Shown here: piece after piece, positions 24,001-33,528 of the stretch
Layout of the letters: every line of letters starts with the position of its first letter
Numbering within the stretch: the first letter of the stretch is position 1
Source of the DNA: Branchiostoma floridae
Lineage: Eukaryota; Chordata; Leptocardii; Amphioxiformes; Branchiostomatidae
Reading direction: 5' to 3'
Length of the DNA: 64,000 bases
Assembly (NCBI RefSeq): GCF_000003815.2
Contig: NC_049992.1
Coordinates: 11,236,753 to 11,300,752, forward strand
Notes under the pieces: model-generated
What the model saw: the letters and a program-made list of their open reading frames with translations, nothing else
The model's database searches: none
What the model was told of the DNA's origin: nothing
Translations under genes and position numbers: made by a program

Positions 24001-26266
24001 ATGAACATGAACCCAACCAGGAAGACATTCAGACCACATACAGCTTTGTACATGTAGAAATGTAGTTAAGTTAGATTTAAGTCTCAGCAAAACTTTAACA
24101 AAGCTCCTGTCTGATTCCAGATTCTGATGACTGGGCAAGGGTGCTACGCTTTTGCCAAGTTTTGGCAGTGTTGGTGTACCCTGGGAATCTAGCTCAAAGA
24201 GGCTTCGCGAAGAAGAGTTAACGTTACTGATCCCCTACCTCACGCCCGCCCGCAACTATACACTCGGTCCCCAACGAGCTGACCCCATTTATGCCGGCCG
24301 CCGACTATCGCTTGCTTCTCTGCGGGTGACCTGTCCCTTCTTTTTTCCACCGTGGGAGGGTACCATTACACCTGTTCTCCCATCAGTGCTGATGACGAGC
24401 CGCCTGGGCTTCTTCATCGCCTGCCCAAATCGTCACAGATTGGTCTCCCTCTCCTTCTCTGACAGTGTGCACCATGTGTCCCCTAGCAAAGTCATCTGTC
24501 AGTTTGTATTCGCCAGTGTTGATGATTTCACGTTCAACCTTCTAGTACTGCCCTCTGACTACTTCAGACAGTTTTTGCACCAGGCCGAGTAGAGGATGCG
24601 CTTTCCATCCCACAGCAACTTTTAGGACATGATTGGCAGATTCTGCATTGTTGTTTGTTCATTTTGTCTTTATTGGAAAGTCTTACGCAAGGTGGTGTTG
24701 AAGTTTGACTGAAGTAGGGGAACAACTTGTTCCTGGAAGTATGGACCAAAGTTCCCTGCATTTGCGAGCTCCTCTGCATGCCGAAGACGCTCCTCATAGA
24801 CTTGGTGGCTGCAGTGATGCCATTCTTTCTTTTCTTCTTCAAATTGAATCAATAACTGGTCGTCTTGTGACATCGCTCTTGCCAACTTTACGCTGCAGAT
24901 GTTCTGAACAGTTTATACGGATATGACGATGGCAGTAGAGCTGGTGACATCCCGACCATGCTCTTGCTATTGGCGTTCTAGGAGCTCTCTCGTTGTCGCT
25001 GCCCACCACTAGTACTGGCATAGATGGTGGGCTGTTTAACTTACTACGGATGCGGTCGAAGAATACGCGGCTGTAGTCTACGGTCTTGGACCCCCCATGG
25101 ACATACATTGGGCCAAAGAAAATGGGGTGCTCCCCAGTGTCTCTACGCACTACAGCCAAGTGTTTAAAGTTTGTTTATTAAAGAAATACAGAAAACAGGC
25201 TCCTATCACAATCCAAGTAGATTCATATATGTAATATTCATGCAAATATATAACAGCTTTTTGCACTGAAGTTCGGTAGATATCAGCTGTCTTGTGAAAG
25301 TTATCAGACCCTGCTAAACAAACATGTACTCTGCAATGAAAACGGACATGGTCGCCGGGTGGCGGCTGCTGTCTGGCCCGTCGTCTCAGGCATTTTCTGA
25401 CGGTTTCTTCATTCCAGGGCCATATGTAGATTATTCTTTGCCAAAGTATAGCGACCTGCCATGTTTACTCATCAAAACATACTGTAATTTAGTAGATTAT
25501 AGTTTTATACACTCCTTTGTGTGGTTTCCTATGGTTTCCGGTATTTAGGCTGACCGGTGTTGGTGTGATCACCTGTCACGGATGTACTGATGGTATCAGA
25601 TATTGTCCAATGTCTACCTTTTGGATACATAGCACTTCTTGACTAAATATTTACTTTACATTCAATGATCTGGCCTGTGTTAAATTTGAGCTCTAAATTT
25701 GTAAGTATGTGTGTGTCTTTGCTGTAAAAGGCCTTCAACACAACACATTATGATATGTAAAATATGTGCATATACTATAGTGCATATATGGACAAAAACT
25801 TGCTCTTTGGTTTTGAATTTGCAGTGAAGCAGTCACTTACAAAAATGCAAAACTAAAACAATCACGAATATTTCTGAATTTACAGTGTAATGGTTTACTG
25901 CAAGGGGAAGAATAAAAGGTGCACAAGACTGGCTTAGATTATCTTTTAAAAATGGGACAGGATGACACAGAAATCATTTAAGCAGCGAAAAGATAAATTA
26001 TTAAGCAGCAGAACTATTAACAGTAGGACTCAATGTTATTTAGAGTGATCATGGTATGGAACTATATAATGAGATTGAGAGCATGATGAAATATTTTGAA
26101 AGCATGGCAGCCAGCGCCCCCCTCCCACAGCCTTACCTGTATACATGGCCTGTTGTACACCGTAGCCAAGTGCAGCAGCGGCCGCCAGTAGCTTCATCCC
26201 CGTCCCCAGGCCCTTGGGGGCTTTCCCCATCCTGCCGGCCAGGTCTCCAAGCTTTTCCTTGCTCAT
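21050..26266 (-). CDS. PHB2: Prohibitin-2
   Basis: Ten coding exons: 26266-26137, 23907-23826, 23474-23395, 23220-23096, 22963-22904, 22673-22544, 22265-22162, 21684-21607, 21438-21362, 21077-21050. Lengths total 894 nt, giving 297 residues (human PHB2 has 299), and every junction is in phase. The N-terminus is basic then hydrophobic ([17 protein letters not shown]), the inner-membrane anchor. The SPFH/Band-7 core follows ([36 protein letters not shown]), then a charged coiled coil ([20 protein letters not shown]) and the tail [23 protein letters not shown]2 pairs with PHB1 in ring complexes of the mitochondrial inner membrane that scaffold respiratory and protease complexes; it also acts as a mitophagy receptor. 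Start is the only Met in frame after the 5' UTR acceptor. Intron 7 has AT-AC ends. Confidence 0.97.
21685..22161 (-). other. U12-type AT-AC intron of PHB2
   Basis: After the codon AAG ATG the intron begins ATATCCTTTC, a perfect minor-spliceosome donor. It ends GTAC before ATC GGC CAG. A branch site TTCTTGAC (21703-21696) puts the branch A 12 nt from the intron end, within the U12 range. No GT donor nearby restores the conserved AAKM-(I/L)G junction. U12 type is inferred from consensus matches. Confidence 0.88.
21941..22176. repeat. Tandem duplication copying the U12 donor and exon 7 end
   Basis: Unit 21941-22054 and unit 22055-22176 are close copies (TCTAAGATA.TTGTAGATA, CAGTCCCACAG, GAAAGGATATCATCTTTGCA). 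On the minus strand the distal copy repeats the last bases of exon 7 (AGGCTGCAAAGATG) and the ATATCCTTTCT donor at 22036-22031, inside the intron. Confidence 0.85.
24590..25159 (-). pseudogene. MULE-like transposase remnant
   Basis: Two overlapping minus-strand frames give transposase-like text: [20 protein letters not shown], then [11 protein letters not shown]...[22 protein letters not shown], then in another frame [20 protein letters not shown]. The G-(S/T)-D-x-E-x-A ... H-L-x-C-x-x-H-x-x-x-N-x-x-R-K-L spacing is that of the second Asp and C/H helix of Mutator-like (MULE) transposases. The frame shift and missing ends mark it as dead. Identification by pattern only. Confidence 0.5.
25412..25545. 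repeat. Dispersed repeat, copy 2
   Basis: Second copy of the block at 6717-6855 (CAGGGCCATATGTAGATTAT ... GGTTTCCGGT), inside PHB2 intron 1 next to the MULE remnant. Confidence 0.7.
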
Positions 26267-26505
26267 ATTGGCTCAGATCCTACGGAAAGAGATGAGGATG
26301 TCATCACAAGTTGCTGTCCGTGATTTGCGAAGGTCACAGTGCACGAGATGATCATGGCAGAAGAATCGGACTTTTCTGATCTCTTTGTCCAAAACACCAC
26401 ATGTTCTATCACACAATAGGCAATCACAGATACATAGGACATCAAAAGTACATTTTGAGTGAAGTTATTCACGTTTATCACAAGAAAAGGACGAGAAAAT
26501 CTTAC

Positions 26506-26590
26506 CTAATACTGCACGAAAATCTCCTAAGCCGTACCCACATGTGTTTCTACTGCGCAGAGGTTGTGCGCAGGGCAGCTACACTATCAA
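26506..26590 (-). promoter_or_regulatory. PHB2 non-coding first exon and TGCGCA-rich promoter
   Basis: A donor (TATTAG|GTAAGATT, exon end 26506) pairs with the acceptor TTTCCGTAG before 26279, so PHB2 has a 5' UTR intron of 226 bp (26280-26505). The exon or promoter contains two TGCGCA blocks (26554-26559, 26567-26572). NRF-1, a regulator of nuclear genes for mitochondrial proteins, binds YGCGCAYGCGCR; these are half-site matches only. No TATA box seen. Confidence 0.5.
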
Positions 26591-27052
26591 AGGGGGAATC
26601 AGTTTTATAGGGTGTTTATTTAAGTAAAGTAGAACAAACATTTGTCACTGTTCAATAAAATTACACATATAAGTCTTAAAATTTGTCTAAATTTCATTTT
26701 TTTAAACATCACAGTACTAGAACTAGTTGTATACGATAGCCGTTAATTTTTGTTGCTACCTACCGATAGTCAATAGACTATTCTGTTGGATAACTGAGAG
26801 CAGGACAACGATAGGTCAGCTGGATCGACGCGCGAATTGTGAATTTTCCTATTTGCTGGTGTAGATAACCTTGCCGTGCCGTGGTATGTTGTCAGAATGT
26901 TAATGTTTCAGTTCCTTGTACCAATAATTCTAAACTTGTTTTTTTAAGGTGAACGTAGAATTAGAACACAAAGGTGGGTAATACTAATACTATTAACGTT
27001 AGTACTATCATGTGGCCATGTGGGCTGGGTGAGCTGGAGATGGGGAGGGGTT

Positions 27053-27588
27053 AGCCGTGGAACACTCCTCCTTCGAGCTATACTAGCACCGGCCAGCCAT
27101 TTTTGTCATTATTAATGCGGTAAGTTGACCCGATGTGACCCCCAAGTNNNNNNNNNNNNNNNNNNNNNNNNNNNNNNNNNNNNNNNNNNNNNNNNNNNNN
27201 NNNNNNNNNNNNNNNNNNNNNNNNNNNNNNNNNNNNNNNNNNNNNNNACAGGAGACGAATCAGCTGCTCTCATTTTTTCAAAGTCGACTTGGGAGTCACA
27301 TCGGGTCAACTCCCCGCATTAATAATGACAAAAATGGCTGGCCGGTGGCTTTTATGAATGGAGCTTTGTTTTTCAAGCCCTTTCTTTTGTGGAATACCTG
27401 GGCGCTTCTGGAGTTGTTTTTTTCGCCCGTCAAGGCAGGTAAGTGCGTTGGGAATCTAGGGAGTTCAAGAATCCAGCCCGACGGGCAAGAATAAAGGCCC
27501 GGTGAACACAAGTTGGATCCTGTCTTCGGTGTGCCTCACGATTCCGTAGTGCTAGTATAGCTCGAAGGAGGAGTGTTCCACGGCTAGG
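27053..27588. mobile_element. Inverted-repeat element with a gap in its centre
   Basis: Outer arms: GTGGAACACTCCTCCTTCGA (from 27056) and its complement ending near 27583. Inner arms: CGGCCAGCCATTTTTGTCAT at about 27090 and the complement at about 27325-27345, continuing through GTTGACCCGATGTGAC. The right inner and outer arms are 200 bp apart while the left ones adjoin, so the right side seems to carry an insertion. The N gap at 27148-27247 lies between the inner arms. Confidence 0.75.
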
Positions 27589-28603
27589 GAGGGGTGTGGA
27601 TTGGCTGTTGTAGTGAGAAAGCTATGAACGGGTTTTGTATTTAAAAAAAACAACAACAAAAAAACAATTCATTTTCGATTTCAGTGGGAGAGGACGAGGT
27701 GGTCAGATTTTACAGTGATGGTTAAAGTTTTATGATAAGTAAATATTTCTTTCAAGCTGTATTTGTTTATAATTTCCTTTCAAGCTGCATTTGTTTTCTA
27801 TTAGAGGAAGAACTGAAGGCTGATATGACTGGATGTTCATATTTTCGCATGCGCCCTCCTAGCAATTTCCTACACGATAAACACACCACTTCTTGATGGT
27901 GAAGTATGCAAGTGATAATATTAAGTTGCCATTCTACCATATCCTGCCAGGTGACGCTAATGTTCTATCCTCCGGTCTTCAGGCCTTGAAGTGAACATCT
28001 TGACAAAGCTTAAAGGTGAGTGGCTTGAAAGTCGTCAGCGGTTCCCGGCCTGGTCCAATTCCTTTGTGTTGGAAACACGTGAACGCTTTCATAATGTCAA
28101 ATACCAACAGACATGAGCTTTTATACTTAAAGTACCGTTCCTGCTTAGCCTATTCAAGGGTGTTATCTCATACAACGTCCTTGGCCTAGTATATTGTGCC
28201 TTCACCACTGACCAGACCATCAATTCCATTGCTTCTACTTCGTCCTACTGTTCTATCTGTTTGGCAATGGCCTTGTGAAACTGCGGGCGGTTATGAAAAG
28301 GTTGCCACATTAAGCATTTCACCAAGATTCGTCAGTCATTTTCCTTGGTTATGTGTATCTTTGTAGTATTCTATCAGTATTGTAGTTCCATCTGTTAGCT
28401 TTTACCTTTATGTGTGTACCTTATCATGGTGTGAAAAGATGACGCAATTCAGCCAACAGGTCGCGAAATCATTGTGAAGTTGTGCCAAGGAGCTAATCTA
28501 TTTGGTTGTGCCATTCATTCATTCAAGTAACCGTTGATAACTATATACTCATATACGAATGTAGCACGCAAAAGTCAAAACATATGTGTCCGACTGTCTC
28601 TTT

Positions 28604-29065
28604 AGTTTGGACAGAAGGCACACATTCCTTTTGACACACGGCTTCCCACCTTGGAGTGTCCGTGTTTCGGGTCATGTCAACTTGTATTCCACGTGCATTG
28701 TTGCAGCTGTTATGTATTGCATATGCTGTCCAGAGCCTCACGTGCACCCTTACCTTTAATAGTTGGACAGAAGACACACATTCCTTTTTACACACGGCTT
28801 CCCACCTTGGAATGTCCGCGTTTCGGGTCATGTCTTGTATTCCACGTGCATTGTTGCAGCTGTTATGTATTGCATATGCTGTCCAGAGCCTCACGTGCAC
28901 CCTTACCTTTAATAGTTGGACAGAAGACACACATTCCTTTTTACACACGGCTTCCCACCTTGGAGTGTCCGTGTTTCGGGTCATGTCTTGTATTCCACGT
29001 GCATTTGTTGCAGTTGTTATGTATTACATATGCTGCCCGTGGCCTCACGTGCACCCTTACCTTCC
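28604..29065. repeat. Three tandem copies of a ~155-bp unit
   Basis: AGTTTGGACAGAAG (28604), AGTTGGACAGAAG (28761) and again at 28914 each begin a unit with CACGGCTTCCCACCTTGGA, TTTCGGGTCATGTC and CCTCACGTGCACCCTTACCT. Units are nearly identical, so amplification was recent. The repetitive ORFs on both strands are not genes. Confidence 0.9.
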
Positions 29066-29942
29066 CACCCCTCGCGGCCGCGGGTCTCGCCTGCGGTGAT
29101 CAGCCCGCGGTAATTGCCTCATTACACGGTCGGCCGGAGAAGCCCTCTGGTGGGAAGCCGCGAGCTTCAGCCGTGGCATTCACGCTTTCATCTTAATGTA
29201 GTTAAGCCAAAGGTCACTTCTAATCAGCGAGCGATATTGTACGCCTTGAACACGATGTGCCTTGTGTGGAAATACATAAAGGAACTGTTGAACGAGGCAA
29301 ATTTATATATTTCTGGTTTAAGATAATGCAATGAAGTTTGATCGGCATGGCTTTCCTTCACCAATTTACAATAAAAGATGCGTATAAATGGTACCATGTG
29401 AGGGATGCAGCTGTAATTCCTTTAACGAGTCATATTGAGGAATTTTACACGTTCAGGCACAATGTCGTAAACGGGGGTGTGAAATTGCTGGAGTGCTCGT
29501 AATTACTGGCCATGCGTTTCAGGAAAAACAACGATAAAGTACATAAAGTGTAGGACTTTAGTGTACCATTCGCACGAGTAAATTAGAGATTGGTCGTTAT
29601 ATATTCTTGATGTTCATTTTAAAGTGCCTGTAACACTGGACAGGCTCAGCATGATGAAGAAAATAGCTCCCTAAGCTTGGTAAGCCTGTTAGGAAAGTCT
29701 TTAAAACATGCATTACCTTTCATCTGCTTGTGTGGTTATAGTTTCACCCCCTCCTAGAGACAGCGTACTATGCAACACCTTTACGACTGAAAGCAGTACT
29801 AATTTGTATTCATAGAACCATCCCTAAGTTACACTACAGGTATCCTACAGAGCCGTTCTAATGATTTCATTCCGTTTGTGTCGAGACTTCTATGATATCA
29901 GCTACTCTGTATCAGTGTATGTCTAAAACTAGTCGCCGTATA

Positions 29943-30766
29943 TTAGGCCATGTTGATTTGATTGTATGGATGACATCCGCGCTCGCATCAATTTTCGGCC
30001 ATTTCCACAAAAAAAAAGTTTTCGACCACACAGTAAATTGTGAAAATCAGCTGTAAATTGAGCACATATATACCGTACATTTTAAAAAAAGTATCAGAAA
30101 ACAGATAACTAATGCCATAGAATGCAAAAATAAATCCAACGTCAAAGAATAAGATGTGAAAGGACAGAAAGAAAAAAAAATCTATTGTTGGTAGGGGTGG
30201 GTACCAGTACAGAAATCACCTGACCTGATTATCTCTGAAAACTTGAGAATTGGCAATATTCAAAACAATGGTGATTGGTCAATTTTGCTACAAATGAATC
30301 TGTTTGGTTGATTATCCGACTCCCACTGGTGTTTTAAAATCCCACCTCCATGTAATCAAGGCTAACTGTCTCTGTATTTTTGACTGTAGAAACTTGGTAC
30401 AAACTCTATCGACTTCACTCTTGTTGTCTTCTTGGCCCGGTAAGACCCCAAGTGCATGCCAACATAGTGTGTCCATTTTCTAATTGGCGAAACCCGTTCC
30501 ACTGATTTTTTTCGGTCTTTTTTTTCGGGTCGGTCCAAGAAGAAAAAAAAAATGTTTTGCACCCGTAGGATGTACTGGTCCCAACATCTAACTGTTGATA
30601 TACCATACTTTGTGTTTTCAGTCCTATGTTCAACCTTCCTGACCACTTAGATTTCATGCTGAAGGCAACTTTTTTTTTGGCCAAACTTTTTTTTATTCGC
30701 TCGCTCGCATCAGTTTTGGAGTTCCCAGAGGATGTCAACCATATAATCAAATCAACATGGCCTTAG
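29943..30766. mobile_element. ~820-bp element with ~35-bp terminal inverted repeats
   Basis: Left end AGGCCATGTTGATTTGATTG...GGATGACATCC and right end GGATGTCAACC..TAATCAAATCAACATGGCCT are inverted copies with few mismatches. Both are followed inward by TCGCATCA..TTT(C/T)GG and A/T-homopolymer blocks. No transposase frame inside, so non-autonomous. Confidence 0.75.
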
Positions 30767-33055
30767 AGTAGAGTAGAGTTGTTTCAGCCCGGTAGGAGTG
30801 TCCACTCCAGTTTGGGCTGCTCTTCAATTAAGGATACTGAAATACTAGTAGTTGGTCTTAGGGGATGGTCCAGTGCCCTGAAGTCATAGACGACAAGATG
30901 TCCTTTTTATGTGTTCGTCAAATCTCGCTTTAAAGTTGTTCACAGTTGGTGCCATCACCGCTTCCTCGCGTATTTGTTCTCGACAGGGTTCTTTCCAATA
31001 TCATTTTCCAACCATGAATGCTGTGTAGTACTGCAGGTATCCTGACCACCTCTCAACTGAAATAAAGACATTGTAGGAGTAGCTATATGTTTTGATGGAA
31101 TGCACTCAGCTCTACATTCTCAACCATGGAAGGCTCGAAGGACGTAGCGGCTAGACTATTGGGAAATTTGACGCCAGCTTTGGCCATTCATTGTAATTGT
31201 CTACACGTTTGAGTGTAACCTCTGAGGTGGTTGGATGTCAGGCTCGGATGGTGTTTACGTTACTGAACCAGTTAACGGGTAACGGCAGGAGACTACAAAC
31301 CAACATTGTGTACCTGGTAAATTTAGACATAGGGTGTTGACTTGTCAGAAGTCTTGATATATCACAGTTATTAATTTTTCTAGAATCAAACTAGGGGGGT
31401 TATTGACTAGCATAATTGAAGGCAATCAGAAGTTGAGTCTCAAATATCCAACTACTGTAAAAAACGGAATTTTACACACTATTGTTCTGATAGCGTGGCA
31501 TATAAATGAATCAACAGCTTAGATACTTAGTGTTAAATTGCACTGACCCAGAACAAAGACATTTCACTTCTGACGGTCTGTTCTTATATATGGTCTTATC
31601 AGAGGAAGAAGATCAGACAACAGCCATGGACGAGGAAAGCATATTTTTATTTTCTATACGGATCAACGGCTATGATTGAATTATCCCCATAAAAATTGTA
31701 CAGGCAACGCAGACCAACGCCCTTTTGATGCAAAAGAAATAAATTTTCTTCCATCCATGCCACACTAAACACACAAATCCTGGCCTATTGTTGTCATTCT
31801 ACTCCGTTCGTTGCCAATGTTTACATACCATGCATACAGTGAACAGCAATGTTAACCAAAACGCTTACCACTTTGTGTTCCAGTCTTGCCTACCGTGATG
31901 TAGTACCATCTAAAAAGAATTTTGTTGTCGCTGCAGGCACCGCAGTTTCAAGTTAACGTTAGATGCAGTATGAATTAGCATTCTAAACATTAGAATTATT
32001 ACAATGTATTTTTGACAGATCTATAACGTTACCAACTACAAAATGTGATATGTTTTCACTGAAAAAAATGCTATTTTCATGATACCATAGAACGTAACAT
32101 ACTGAAAGACCGCTAGTAATTATCAAATAGCGCCACACTAGCAATGGTTGAAATAACATATCTTATTCAGGCGCGCATTTTTTATTAATTTTCACTGCCT
32201 TGGCAGGAAAGAAATTCCTGGATTTGTCCGTCAGTTAGTGGGTATCACGACATTTATTATTCACTGTAAGCAAACATCAATGACGTCATAAGAGAGCATT
32301 TCCATATGTTATGCTGGGAGGTGGTAATATAGAATACAAATCATCTACACCAGTTTACCTGCTAAATTTCAGAACGTATACGTATAATACGCGTACGAGC
32401 ATTTGCGAATATACGTATGATTCATAGCATAACATATAATTAATGATACTACAACCATTTTTGTACATCAAAGTCAGTATACCATAAACTGATAAAGACC
32501 TAATGCTCACTGAATCAAATATCGCAGTCTCTCACATTTGTTGAGTCTACATCCTAGCAGCAAAGAAATCATTTCTCAAATATATACATTGGAACTCTTC
32601 AACATCAATCAATAGAAATTCATATTTACAATGAAGTCACTTGGTATTTCTTAAAATGATTCCCAATATTTGTAACTGAACTACGGAGGGCAGCACTAGT
32701 AGAGCGGAACGGTTGTGTTTGTAATAAGTAAAGGTTATGTTGTAAGTAAAGGTCTGTAGAGGTACATGTGCAATTTATTCCATAGTATCTATCTAATTAT
32801 CCAAGTGTATTGGGTATTTTATTTTAGTTGCACAACGCAAACTATAGCCCTACTTTACCCTAGGAATATCTACTCTTTCGATTTCTCTGAATCTACACAT
32901 GGTTTGCGGATGGTTATAATTTATGACTGATGTTACATCATGGGGTCTAATCTATGAGATCAAAGTGCCACTAGGACTCGTACGTACATGAGGTTGATAC
33001 AAGTTTCATACACTGTATGAATAACGGTTAGTGTCAGTCAGTCAGGTCAGTCACC

Positions 33056-33350
33056 CTATGTATAAGTGTCGCCATTGCTATCCTTAGTAAAGGTTCCCAT
33101 ATCCGTTGTGTCCTTCATAACATATTTCAGTTCACCATTGTCCAATAGAATTGTCCAAAGGTTGTCAAATCCAACGTCCTCCTTGCTCAGTTTTTTTTCA
33201 AGATCAGAGAAGGACGACCCCGCATTAGGCTTCCGTTCCGTCGATTGGTTCCCATAGCAAGTTGTCAATATTTCACGTAACATGGTGTCATTTGGACATT
33301 TTACGTCTGCTTCAACATTTGCAATCGCATGAAGTGTTTTGCCAGTGGTT
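33056..33350 (-). pseudogene. Possible lost C-lobe continuation of the kinase-like domain
   Basis: An open minus-strand frame reads HAIANVEADVKCPNDTMLRE, ILTTCYG and SSFSDLEKKLSKEDVGFDNL before stopping at 33056. The composition looks coding, and the position right after the last kinase-like exon suggests the missing C-lobe. It is out of frame with that exon and has a TGA just before it, so it is either decayed or joined by a splice I cannot see. Confidence 0.35.
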
Positions 33351-33363
33351 CTTCAATGATTTG

Positions 33364-33528
33364 CTACAGACGACAGGATAATGTAGCGTAGGCGGATTTC
33401 CGGATGATCATTGTCCTCAGCCTTTGCCACTCGTCGAAGTCTGCCTGAAACGATTTCTGTGCAGTCTCGCCCGTCCCGACGATCTTTGCACTGGTGAAGT
33501 CCGCTATCACCACCTTTATGTGCGGTAA
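33364..33528 (-). CDS. Exon: kinase-like DFG region and stop
   Basis: LPHIKVVIADFTSAKIVG carries a D-F-x motif (DFT in place of DFG) in the usual 'VKIxDFGxAK' context. The frame continues QADFDEWQRLRTMII and stops at TAG, before a full C-lobe. Either a short tail or a broken domain (see 33056-33350). Confidence 0.65.
   Translation of the reverse strand, partial: LPHIKVVIADFTSAKIVGTGETAQKSFQADFDEWQRLRTMIIRKSAYATLSCRL

Larger units (their letters stand above)
23908..26136. other. PHB2 intron 1 with transposon debris
   Basis: Carries a decayed MULE-like transposase (about 24200-25160, minus) and a dispersed repeat (25412-25545, matching 6717-6855). The rest shows no feature. Confidence 0.6.
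26591..33055. other. Intergenic region with MITEs and tandem repeats, no gene recognised
   Basis: Contains the elements at 27053-27588, 28604-29065 and 29943-30766, listed separately, and an assembly gap at 27148-27247. ORFs at 28541-29196 are frames of the tandem repeat and those at 30362-30750 lie inside a MITE. The stretch 30770-33055 shows no repeat or exon I can support. Confidence 0.6.

Noticed and set aside
28541-29196. Repetitive ORFs of 147-181 aa on both strands
   Set aside because: They are frames of a ~155-bp tandem repeat with 3 copies; the unit length and the mirrored ORFs explain them.
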